Below, piece after piece: positions 36,005-45,900 of a DNA stretch of 64,000 nucleotides. The stretch is from positions 992,001 through 1,056,000 of the forward strand of contig CP071493.1 of assembly GCA_017354895.1 (NCBI GenBank). The letters run 5' to 3'. Source of the DNA: Podospora comata. Lineage: Eukaryota > Ascomycota > Sordariomycetes > Sordariales > Podosporaceae. The notes under the pieces are model-generated. The model was not told the DNA's origin. It worked only from the letters and a program-made list of their open reading frames with translations, and did no database searches. The translations under genes were made by a program, and so were the position numbers. Positions within the stretch are counted from its first letter, which is position 1, and each line of letters begins with the position of its first letter.

Positions 36005-37210
36005 TTTGGAGTCGAGGAGGGTTGTTGAGTCATTGGTTCTGAACAGGCCGATGGTTTCAAAATCACCGCTTTCAGCACACGTTGCATTGGAGACAGATTC
36101 AGGCACAGGTCGCCAGAAGCTCGTCAACAAGTATGCTGTCAGACCATAGCTCGAAGTCCTCAGCCATGCTGAGTGAGCGCTGGACCGCCTTTCACAACGA
36201 TGCCAAGACGGGCCTTCCCAAGTCGACGGCTTGAGTGTCATGCAACAATTTAGCCGCATGAATATTCATGGGGACTCTGTTCAAGTCGCTGGCCGATGGG
36301 AAGCAAGAGGGGAGGACAAGAATGACGCGACTATGTGGAAGAAAACCGACAACACAGTGGCTGACAAGGATTGCGCCGACCAACGACACCCCGATGTTAC
36401 AAGCCGAGTGTCTATAAGCCACACCTACAAAGCTCGCCCGGAAGGGAAGGGATATGCGGCTACATGGGCGGCATTGTACTAATTCACCATACCTTGGTGC
36501 CCTCGGCAACGGCGCTGCGAGGCATGACGGACCACAACATTGTGTACTGCACACACCACGCTACCCACACCACGCTACCCACTACAGACAACTGGTGGAG
36601 ATAAGGCGAGTAACCGGCAAGGTTGGAATAACATGTGAGAAGTATACATTAGAAGCGGTATGTACGAGCAGATCTTTTTGGACAGACAAAACAAAACCTA
36701 TTTTTGGGGACACGAAAATGGATGTTGGAGGAATATATAGAGATCGAGAGGGGAGATGAATGTTTTGATTTGGCAGAACTTTGGTTTCTATAGGAACATT
36801 GGCCGTATATTCGTAGAAGGTTTGGGGGGAAGGGGGGGAGGGGGTGGAGGGATGGCCAGCAAGGAGTGCCTTTGTGTTGTTATTATATACATTGTTAGAG
36901 TACGAAGAAGTAACAGCAGTCAGTATATGCTGTATTATTATCTACGCATTTTACTTGAAGCTTGGTGCCAGAGCTCAACGTGTGTGTATTTGCTGTCGTG
37001 AACCAAGATCCGCTGTTTATGCAACACAGCCACAAGCACTACATGTGTTGTAGTCAGTCTGTACCCTTCTCTCTCTGTTACCATCGCCTCTTTTGCATTT
37101 GCTTGCCGACGTCCCCGGACATGGCTGCCACGACAGCTTGCCTTGCAAACCTCGTGGCACACGACCTAAAGAGGGTTTAGAAGTTGTCCACGAGGTTGTC
37201 TGTACACACG

Positions 37211-37254
37211 ACCACAACCACAACCACAACCACAACCACAACCACAACCACAAC
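37211..37254. repeat. (ACCACA)n hexanucleotide microsatellite
   Basis: About seven perfect tandem ACCACA copies in non-coding DNA downstream of Bub2. Confidence 0.9.
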
Positions 37255-37666
37255 AGATGTTATCCTCTTTGTTTTGTGTGGCACGCACTGGAGTGATCAC
37301 GATGACTTTAGATGGGTTCTACGAGCACACACAACAAAACTCAAAACGTTCCACAAAACTCTGATATCATGAACACATAACAACTCTGATATCGTAGTAT
37401 TATGTACTTTATCTATTTCCATAAGACCGTCCATTTTTTTTCAGTCCATTAACTACCTAGCTACTACCTTCTTTTTCCCAAACCAACACGCTTTTTTGTT
37501 TACAAAAGCTCTTATCTATCTATGCACATGCCATGCCATGTTATGTACTCGTGTATATACGTACGTACTTTCTTCTCTCCTTCACTTCATGCAGTATACT
37601 TCACCACGTCATGTCCGCCTTCCGCCCCTTTTTGATACCTAGCCTGTCCTCATCCCTCATCACCCC

Positions 37667-37700
37667 CTTCCTTCCTTCCTTCCTTCCTTCCTTCCTTCCC
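37667..37700. repeat. (TTCC)n tetranucleotide microsatellite
   Basis: About eight tandem TTCC units in a long pyrimidine-rich stretch upstream of the cysteine-rich gene. Confidence 0.9.
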
Positions 37701-38261
37701 CCCAAAGAGTTCTCCCCATTACCCATCATCTGCTGTCTTAAAAACCAAAATTTGCCTTTTCAACGCCCAAGTCCCAAATGCAAATATGCAATACCACAAA
37801 TAGATAAAAATAACCTTTCCCACTAACCAACTTACCCCAGATGGAACCACCCAAAAAAAAGCTTAAATCCAATATCGTCGGACACCACCACCGCCGCCGA
37901 GCAAAAAGAAAAACAGTCGGATAGTTCCTCAAACACCACACAACAACCAACACCAACAAGTCCAGTAGACCTCTGGAATTTATCTTGGCTGGTCGCCAAG
38001 AAAAACTCACACCCACCTCCCTGGTATCGTCGCCCCCCTACCCCCCTCTATCCGCTATCCCTTGTTTCGACAGCAAAAGCTAAGCCAGGGTCTCGGAAAG
38101 CATCAAACCGTAGCGTGTCGCTCTGATCACCCTTCAGCACAGGATAAACTTAAAATATCACTCCCGCCATTTCCTCCATCAGCCTGGTTTTCTCTAGCCC
38201 GCCCAATCGACAACAACGGAACCCAACAACAATAACACCAATCCTGTTATATACAGTCAGT

Positions 38262-38823
38262 ATGCGCCTCCCCTGCATCTTGACCCTTGGCAGCGCCAGC
38301 GTTGTTCTAGCAGAAGATCAACCCCGAAACCAAAAACCGCTATCCTCCCACCCGGGAACAGTGACGACACCCCCCCAAAAATTCATGTCCTGCTCAAAAA
38401 CCTACGGCCCCGACTGGGAAACCTGCGGCGACGAAGCCACAAGCCGCTTCTGCTACAGCCCCGCCCAAGGACAGTCATGCTGCGCTGTCGACAACGGCTA
38501 CTGCGAAAAGGGCACCTGGTGCGCCCCCGTGGCTGGGTATTGCTGTTTGGACGTATGTGACAACCACCACCCACGCAGAGAAAAGGTGCTGAACAGTTTC
38601 CCCCCAGGGCGAAAATCTCGAAAGCTGTGCGCAGAGTGCCGGGTTTGAGCTGCCCGGGTCGGAGAGTAGTTACCTACCGTCGTTGAAGAGAAGTGTAAGC
38701 CTGCTTGATGACAGGGAGGTTGTTGTCGGAGAGGTCAAAGTATCCGTGGCAACGAAGAAAAAGACCTTGGTTGGGTTGGGGTTGGGAATGGGCGTGGTTG
38801 GGTTGTTGATGCTTTCTTGCTGA
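38262..38823 (+). CDS. small secreted cysteine-rich protein, probably GPI-anchored
   Basis: Two exons (38262-38552 and 38608-38823) with a 55-nt intron (GTATGT donor, GTGCTGAAC branch, CCCCCAG acceptor) give 168 aa. Ignoring the intron would give a 128-aa product with an unlikely basic tail. Splicing instead continues the pattern ...AGYCCLD/GENLESCAQSAGF. Residues 1-17 are a signal peptide (MRLPCILTLGSASVVLA). The mature part has ten cysteines (44, 55, 64, 73, 74, 81, 87, 94, 95, 104), including CC pairs at 73-74 and 94-95, suggesting disulfides. The C-terminus is a 17-20-residue hydrophobic stretch (KKKTLVGLGLGMGVVGLLML) typical of a GPI-attachment signal. Cysteine spacing does not match CFEM or hydrophobin well. 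Role unknown: cell-surface or secreted effector-like protein by inference. Confidence 0.75.
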
Positions 38824-39014
38824 GATTTTGGGACGTTTGTTTTTTCGGGATAGCGCGGCGTTGTGATATTTTATGGCAGGTAGGCAAACAGGTGCATCTT
38901 GGGACCGGTGGTTGACATTGAATTTATGAAAGCTGTTGATGTAGGTGGTAATTTTCTCTCTCCGCTGAGGAAACGTCCAGTTAGAGAAAGCTGATAATAT
39001 ATACAGTGCCGGTT

Positions 39015-40505
39015 TTAATATACAGCACAACCGTCCTGGGCGAGGGCGAAGGCGTGCGAGAAGAAAGCCTGCATGGCCTTGTAGTGAAACAGAATGCCTC
39101 CCAGCACGGCGATGTGCCACAGGTTGTGGCTGCCACCGCAGTAGTCAAACATTCCTGGACACCAGCGCTCTGGAACCTTGCTGGCGTAGACGATGGCTCC
39201 AAGGAGGTAGACACCAATGGATTTGCCAATGGGGCCGTAGAACTCCATGGCGGAAGCAAAGCTGCGGGTGAGCGAGATCTGGAGGATGGGCAGGAAGCCA
39301 GTGGCGCCGAGGCCGCAGTAAAAGGCAACTCTGGCCCAAGCCATGTCCGCTCCGTTGAACTTGGGGTGCCATGGGAGAATGACGCCTCCGACGCCAAGGA
39401 GGGCGGTGGTGATCATGTAAGCATAACGGCTGACGGGATCGCAGTAAAAGGCCGTGTATTCGGTCGTCATGATGGACGAGGCAATCAGGAGCGAGATGCC
39501 GGTGTAGTCGACGCAGGCAAACATGGAGATGAGATCGACATCGGCGACCGAATTCATCGTGTGCCAGATGGTGCTGCAGACCAGGCACTGGCAGGCGGCA
39601 AAGAAGAAGACGGCGGCAACAAAAATGTCGGCTTTGCTGCTCAGGGAGAAGTTGGTGCTGGTGGGATAGAAGTAAAAGGCCACAGCCAAAACAAGGACGA
39701 GGCCGATAGCGTGCGACCAGATGTTGACAAGCTCGTTGGAGAAGCCAAACGCTGACCGCACGCAGGCCAGCTTGGTTTCGGAAAACCGATAGCCCTTCTT
39801 GATGTGGGGGTTGATCCTCCATGGGACTGGCAAGTCATCGTAGTGAAGCAAGCCGTGTTCCCGGGCCCGGGCAATCGCTCGCTGTACATGGTCCTCGAGG
39901 GACTCAGCAGCGCGCATTGCTCTTTCGATACCACCATCGACAACACGATGGGCCTCGTCCATGAGCACCTCGGCCGCATTGGCCAGGCCTCTTTCCCGAA
40001 ACTTGGCGGCTTGGTTCTCCATATCCTCTAGCAGGTCGTCGAGCACCTCGATGCCAATCTTTGCCTTTTCGTTGAGCGATTCTGCGGCGGCCATGGCGTC
40101 TTGGTATCCTGACTCGAGAGTTTCCACCATAACATGGAGTTTCCTCCTTCCAGCCCCCATCATCTCTCCCGACACCTGCGAGCATCTTTCCTGAACCGCC
40201 TGCAGCGTGGAGTAGGCGGCCGAGATACCGGAATCCAGACTGAGCTCGCCATAGCTCTCCCAATCCTCGAGCTTCTTCTCCAAATTTGTGAGGAACAGAT
40301 CCAGCTTGAGCAAGAGACCCTCCTCCCCTTCCATGAACTGGTTGACCAGAGACTTTCTCCTTTGCTTGAAATGCGAAGGGCGGCGTTGTCGGAGGGCCGG
40401 CCGTTCTTGCGCCTGTGCTCCGGACGACTGGCCGGCTTCGGGGGCGTCTTCGCAAGCGCTGAATGTAAACGGGGAGGGGCACCCGAGACCCGGAGAGACG
40501 TCCAT
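39015..40505 (-). CDS. PAQR/hemolysin-III family membrane protein, Izh3-like
   Basis: Single exon of 496 aa from the ATG at 40505. Residues about 40-250 form a charged, helical, coiled-coil-like cytosolic domain (FMEGEEGLLLKLDLFLTNLEKKLEDWESYG, LLEDMENQAAKFRERGLANAAEVL), the long N-terminal extension typical of yeast Izh3. A seven-helix PAQR core follows (about 260-490): NPHIKKGYR, NIWSHAIGLVLVLAVAF, STIWHTMNSVADVDLISMFACVDYTGISLLIAS, and HNLWHIAVLGGILFHYKAM near the end. The Ser/His of STIWH and the two His of HNLWH are the predicted zinc ligands, all kept. Relatives of adiponectin receptors are thought to have ceramidase-like activity and, in yeast, to affect zinc and lipid homeostasis. The exact substrate is inferred only from family. 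It is divergent from THOC5 across about 1.1 kb. Confidence 0.92.
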   Translation of the reverse strand: MDVSPGLGCPSPFTFSACEDAPEAGQSSGAQAQERPALRQRRPSHFKQRRKSLVNQFMEGEEGLLLKLDLFLTNLEKKLEDWESYGELSLDSGISAAYSTLQAVQERCSQVSGEMMGAGRRKLHVMVETLESGYQDAMAAAESLNEKAKIGIEVLDDLLEDMENQAAKFRERGLANAAEVLMDEAHRVVDGGIERAMRAAESLEDHVQRAIARAREHGLLHYDDLPVPWRINPHIKKGYRFSETKLACVRSAFGFSNELVNIWSHAIGLVLVLAVAFYFYPTSTNFSLSSKADIFVAAVFFFAACQCLVCSTIWHTMNSVADVDLISMFACVDYTGISLLIASSIMTTEYTAFYCDPVSRYAYMITTALLGVGGVILPWHPKFNGADMAWARVAFYCGLGATGFLPILQISLTRSFASAMEFYGPIGKSIGVYLLGAIVYASKVPERWCPGMFDYCGGSHNLWHIAVLGGILFHYKAMQAFFSHAFALAQDGCAVY

Positions 40506-41591
40506 CGTGAGCGGCGTTCAAGATTAAATTCCTTGGATAAGACACCGCAGCACGAGGTTCCGTGTGTGTGTGTGTGTGTGTAACTGGAGAGAGGCGGGAC
40601 GGTCACAACCAAGTCGGCTGTTGCTTCGGTTGTGGACTACGACGGCGAGTCGTGGACCCGGCGCTTCTTCCGGAAAAATTCTGGGTGGAATAGGAGGTGC
40701 GGGAAGAGCGGTCGGCTTGCCACTTGCGTCGATCGAGACCCTGAAAAAGTTGGAGATTGGGATGCGCTCGTGTCGCACAAGAAAGGGGTAAAATATGCAG
40801 GGAACCAGAACGAACAAGATCCAGAAATCAACAAACCCACGATCTTGCAATCGTCTGGGACATGTACATGGAAGAAGGATAGGATGGCTTTAAGAACGCA
40901 TGCAAAACAGGAACAAGTAAAGCAAAGAGGGGCCAGAGTGGTTTATGTGTGGACTTGCGGGCCGCCATGCTTGCAAAAGGAGGTCCAAGTGGAGATTTAC
41001 CGTGTTAACCAAGCCCAAACGGGCCCAAAGTCCGCTGTAAGAGACCGCTAGAGGACTGCCACCTGCAGCGCCCAGCGCCTTCCCTCAGCGCCCCCGGGGC
41101 CAATTGAATGCCGTCATCGCACCCACGCTCCCCCACTTTTGGTACCAGGACCCTGCGCAAGCCTGTGATTGCGACCTGTGACGCTTCTTTCACCGAGGCA
41201 AAACCTTCCAGCAGGGCATCTGGGCTTCCCAAACCGAAACAAAAGACGACCTTGAGAGGCACCGCTATCTCCACGAATAACGTCATTGGCAGTTGAACAG
41301 ACATCTTTGGGCCCTTTTTGACAAGACCTGTAATCTACCCCGCATCGAGCAGCAATCGACGACGCGCATCGACAAGCCGCCTGACTACTTTTCCGACTAC
41401 TTGTGCGACGGCTCTTCAATTTGGCTTCCGCTGCCCCGTGGTGATCTCATCGCCAACCATCCATTGTCGCAGCAGCTCTCATCATCTGCCAGCTCACGTG
41501 GTCGCACTACACCCCCCAACCGGTTTCCAACCATTCTTTCAACGAATACCCGCCTCATTGTGATCGCGACCCACGCGGCTGGAAATCCATC
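40506..41591. other. divergent promoter region with a GT repeat
   Basis: About 1.1 kb between the Izh3-like and THOC5-like genes. A (GT)n run lies at about 40562-40581, 60-80 nt upstream of the Izh3-like start and so probably in its leader. No gene is seen. Confidence 0.6.
40562..40581. repeat. (GT)n dinucleotide microsatellite
   Basis: Ten tandem GT units just upstream of the minus-strand Izh3-like start. Confidence 0.9.
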
Positions 41592-42447
41592 ATGACGGTC
41601 GATTCGCAACCACACGTCGTGGGCGTCACCCATCCTACGCTAGTCCAAGCACTCGAAACCTCCAGAGCAGCTCGTGAACAGGCGCAAGGCATAGTAAAGC
41701 TCGTTGCCGAAGCCCAGACCGCAATCGCCGACGGCACCGGCACCAAAGCAGACTTCAAGCTCCCTATACAAAAGGCAAAGAAACCTCTCTGGACCAACCT
41801 CGCCGTTCTTCGCGGACAACATCGTCGCGCTCACTTCAAGGCGCGCGAGACAAAGGCCTTGACGGCAGAAGCAAGACAGGAGGTAGATTCTCTTCACCTG
41901 TCACTACAGAATCTACATTATGAAGAGCGTCATTTGGAGCTGGAAATTGCGGCTTGCGAGGGGTTCGAGTAGGTTCTGTTCAGGTCTGGTCGAATTCAAA
42001 CGGATAACTAATGTTGGACATCAAACAGACATACCTACCAACTCCTCCCGCTGATTCCCGTCGAAGAGTTTCTCGCCCTGCACCCTGAACACGCCGAGTC
42101 GGATGAGAACACTTTGATGGTCGCCCGCATCAACCACGAGCGCACCGAGCGCGAAGCCCTCGAGCAGCAACGGCTCGAGTTGCAAAAGCAAAAGACCAAG
42201 CTGACGACGGAAAACAAGAAACGTAGAGAGGATCTTGCGAACCTGGATCAGAAGATGGAAAAATTCATCGATGCAAGTCTTTCTTCTTTTCAGTCTTATT
42301 TCTTTGGTCAGGAGGGTGGTGGTTGTGTCTAAGGGTAAATTAGAGATGGATCGGGAGTAGAGTATCAGGTGGAAATGCTTGTGCTAACTTGGCTGCAACG
42401 GATAGGCCGCGAAACCGATTCAGAAAATGCTCGAGCAAGATGTCTAG
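41592..42447 (+). CDS. THO complex subunit THOC5-like (Fms-interacting family)
   Basis: Three exons (41592-41968, 42029-42272, 42406-42447) give 220 aa. Intron 1 is 60 nt (GTAGGT, ATAACTAAT, AAACAG). Intron 2 is 133 nt and starts with GC, not GT: the donor GCAAGT is the known GC-AG consensus, with branch GTGCTAACTT and acceptor GGATAG. It joins KFID to AAKPIQKMLEQDV, the expected family end. The protein is mostly helical and charged: THPTLVQALETSRAAREQAQ, LWTNLAVLRGQHRRAHFKAREAK-like, a conserved GFEHTYQLLPLIPVEEFLALHPE, and a C-terminal coiled coil (about 160-205). Fungal members are far shorter than human THOC5 (683 aa). THO couples transcription elongation to mRNA export in the nucleus. 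A purine-rich repeat follows directly after the stop. Confidence 0.87.
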
Positions 42448-42521
42448 GATGGTAAACTTGACAGTGAGCTATCAGCTGCGCGAAAAACGAGAAGCGAAAG
42501 AAAATGGGCTAAATATCTGAA

Positions 42522-42616
42522 AAAGAGAGCTGAGAAGAAAGCTGAAAAGAGAGAGCTGAGAAGAGAGCCGAGAAGAGAGCCAAGGAGAGACCTGGGAAGA
42601 GAACTGAGGAGAGGGC
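42522..42616. repeat. imperfect purine-rich direct repeats
   Basis: About six imperfect copies of a 13-16-nt unit like AGAGCTGAGAAGA lie just after the THOC5 stop, probably in its 3' untranslated region. Confidence 0.7.
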
Positions 42617-42865
42617 GAATGATGCCGGGCCTTGAGTCAACGAGAGACGATGTACGCTCTCCGGCAATCTTAGTACTTCTTTCAAGGGCTAATTGGTTTC
42701 TTGTTGTCAAAGGGCGTTCAGGTCAGCATTCTTTTCTTCCTCAATCCCCAAGCACTCACAATGGGACTGTGACGGCTGAAACTTGTGGTTCAGGAGATAC
42801 ATAGATACCAATATTATTCAGCAAAGGGCTCGATGAATGCGGCCGATGGGAGCCAAGGCGTTACC

Positions 42866-42937
42866 CGTGGGTTCTTGGATGATTTCGCAAACCCCTCTGT
42901 AAGCAGAGAGGGGTTTGCAAATCTAACTAAACCCACG
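42866..42937. repeat. inverted repeat with 12-bp perfect inner arms
   Basis: Inner arms GCAAACCCCTCT (42887-42898) and AGAGGGGTTTGC (42907-42918) are perfect complements around an 8-nt loop. Outer arms CGTGGGTT (42866-42873) and AACCCACG (42930-42937) are also complementary, with a partly matching spacer between. The whole is a cruciform/hairpin of about 72 nt. It could be a remnant of a small inverted-repeat element or a structured RNA. Confidence 0.75.
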
Positions 42938-45900
42938 AGTAGACATACTGTTAATCGAGGAGAAAGGGGGGTGGGATAGTCGACTAATGTATTCAATCAC
43001 CAATAATAGTATTATGCCTCCACAAAGGGGCCTCCTCGGCTTTGGGTCCACAGCCAGCCCTACGAGGAAGCAGCACGAACCAAGAAGATCGAGATCTACG
43101 AAATGCCGTCGTATCCGTACCTTGGGAATCCGGGATACCTCGTCGAAAAATAATTCAACGGCCGACGGCGGATTTTTTGGGGAAGATGGTGGGATAGGGG
43201 AGGGGGGAACAACAAGGCGGGGACGGTTCATCTCGCCTATCTCTTGTTCATCAGCCTTGTCGGATGGGCCGGATAGGAATGGGGCCTCTATTCACCGCTC
43301 TAGGCCAAGACCCTATGGCATGCAAACACTGGCGAGGAGGGTTACCAGATCGCAAGTTGTTTGAGGGCTTTAGAACAACGCTCTGGGAGTAGAAAAGTCA
43401 TATGGTCGGAGAGCAAAGGAAAGAAAGATGCAACAGGGCAAGGCGCAGCAGGCAAGGCCTCTCTCATCTTTCAGCCTTGCCGATCAGCCGAGTGGGTTAA
43501 GCACGCACTGTCCAACGACAAGGCTGAGCTAGCAATGGGCTACTCCGTAGGAAACACTCAGTTGGTAAATTGCGATGGAGTTTTATCTATCGTCGGATCG
43601 TCCCGGTGACCGTCGCATGGTAGGTGCTCCGCAATTGGCGGTTCTTGTCAGCCAGGGGTCTCTTAAAGGAAAAAGGAGGTTCTCCCACACGCCAGGTCAG
43701 GCTTTCTGGAAAGAATGACAAGCGTGAGGCTTCATATATCGGTGCCCTGTGAGGAGTGTGGTGGCTGCGCCGTGTTGTGGCTGATGCCGTCCCCCCCTTT
43801 TTGATCCTCAGTTTTCCCCGTCGGCATAACAATGGAGACAACTTGCGGACGACCCGTAAGAGAAAAAATGTCGGTTATATGCCTATTTTTGAACCCTTTT
43901 TTGCGGCGCAGTTTTTGGATCAGTTTAGGATAGTCGTGTCCGAGTAGGGTTGTAGGTGGTGGAATGTGTAAGCACTTATTCCCGCTGCGCCTTTCTTAGG
44001 AGCTTAGCAATCTCACTCGTGTGGATATCCATCACCGAGAAAGGAGGACGAGGACTTCTTGTCAAAGCTACCTTGGCAAGTACAAATAAAACGAGAAAAA
44101 AACAACCACAAGATGGAATTTCATCAGCTCGCTTGTGAGGGCATGCATGAGGTTAATACATCACATTCTCATATGCGACACACACAACACCAAAACGCCA
44201 CCTCAAAGGCAGCCTCGTGGCGCTTGCTGTGATAATGATTTTGTGATTTTGATAAGGGGTGATTTTTGTAGTTCGATAATGGGGGGATAGATAAAGGCAT
44301 GATCTGATTTGCTGTGGTGACTGATCGCTAAGAGAGCACATCTAATCCCCAATCTTACTGGTCCGTGTGATGAAAGGGTTCCGAAGGATTGGGTTTCATG
44401 GTTTCATGACCCTTTTTGATGAAGTGCTTACATATTGTACGCGGGTTCTAACCATCCTCGTGGTTCGTCGTTGGATTAAGGGTCCATGGGGATCGGGTTC
44501 GCCTACCTAGGTATAAGCCGAGTATCTTTTTTCGCAAGGTTCGGATATCTTTTTGTGGAGGGAAATACTTCTGTAAGGAGATATTTCTTACAACACCAAG
44601 CTGACAAAATTGGCAGCTGTCGTCTTGCAATATCAGTCAGCCTGAGACATGCTTGCCATAATCCTGACCCTGAGATAAAGACAACACATCTATTTCTCAC
44701 CAAATGGCTTCATCCAAGCAAGACTGGCAACTCCACAAGCACCCTGTTGGATTTTGGCCCATCTCATCATCCCCGTCCATCCCACTATCAAAGTGTACAA
44801 CGCCGCACGGCTAAAACAAAGACGCGCAAGTTGTAAGATGTGCCGCAGGATGGGAGATATTTCACAACACACATGGACCAGTCTAGATTGAAATGGAAAT
44901 AGTACCCAATCCAATTACGAGAAAAAAAAAGAAGAAAAAAAAGAATCGCGTCGCGGGACGCGGTTTTGGTGTGCTTGATGGCCGCAAATCTTGCGTGATT
45001 TTTTCTCTCACCAACCCCTGGATGTTGTAACCACCACACAGATTGCTACCGTCAGGGGGGTTTGATGGACGGACCGGACATTGCAGCCGCCGGGCGGGAA
45101 GGGAAAGGAAGGGTTCTGGCCGGCCTTTTCTGCAACCCTCCCCAATGAACGCCTGGAAGCTTGTTCCTAATCAACACCACTGGTGCTGGCTGTCGTACAA
45201 AATTTCGAGGACAAGGTTATTAGTGATATTGGAGGGTTTCAATTCGAAAACATGCTTCCTTATTGCTTCTCTGCCAGTTCCCAGCAGTTGCAAGACATGT
45301 TTCGAAACATTCTATTGCATTTTCCCCCCTCATCATGCAGATGCGTTCCTAAACCCGGTCGTACAGAAAAGGAAGCGGCTTCGGGGTCTGAAAAGTTAAC
45401 GCCTCTCCCGTTGGAACCGGCCACACGAATCGGTGGGCGGACGGTTTCTGAGGCGACGATGAAAAAGAGGCCCCGTTTCTAGTTCCCCGGACCTGCAGCA
45501 CTCCTGCAGTAGACTCTCAACTTTGTTGTTCTACTGTATCACCGCCTGCAATATACTGCCGGCCTGTGAGCCATGCATCTCGGTTTGAGGTGTGGAAGGC
45601 TTCGTTGTCGGATGTCAAACTCGGGCCAAGCTGCTGCCATGAGCTGCCAGATTGATAACCCAAAAGAAGCTTTTTCTGGTTCTGGGATGGTCATGATCGG
45701 AGTAGAGGATTGTCCGGGATGCAGCACCCCAGACCCGACCCACGTCTGGTTGAAGCCGCACAAGCGAAATGAATCTCTTTGACCACATCACGCAAGAGCC
45801 GGCCGGTTCCTGCTGGGACGCCGCCGTGGTGATGCTGGAGAAACAAAAGACACCCTCCCGCCACGCCAGGAACAGCCTCTAGATGCTATTGTCAGCCGCT

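Larger units (their letters stand above)
36005..38261. other. intergenic region with microsatellites, no gene seen
   Basis: About 2.2 kb between Bub2 and the cysteine-rich gene. It holds a G-run at about 36824-36842, a tandem ACCACA array (37211-37254) and a TTCC array (37667-37700), plus a 13-nt direct repeat near 36550-36583 (CACACCACGCTACCC twice). ORFs are short and low-complexity. Confidence 0.55.

Noticed and set aside
43485-43600. class-II tRNA-like start (CAGCCGAGTGGGTTAAGC) on the plus strand
   Set aside because: It resembles a Ser/Leu tRNA A-box, but no matching anticodon stem, B-box or acceptor 3' strand follows.
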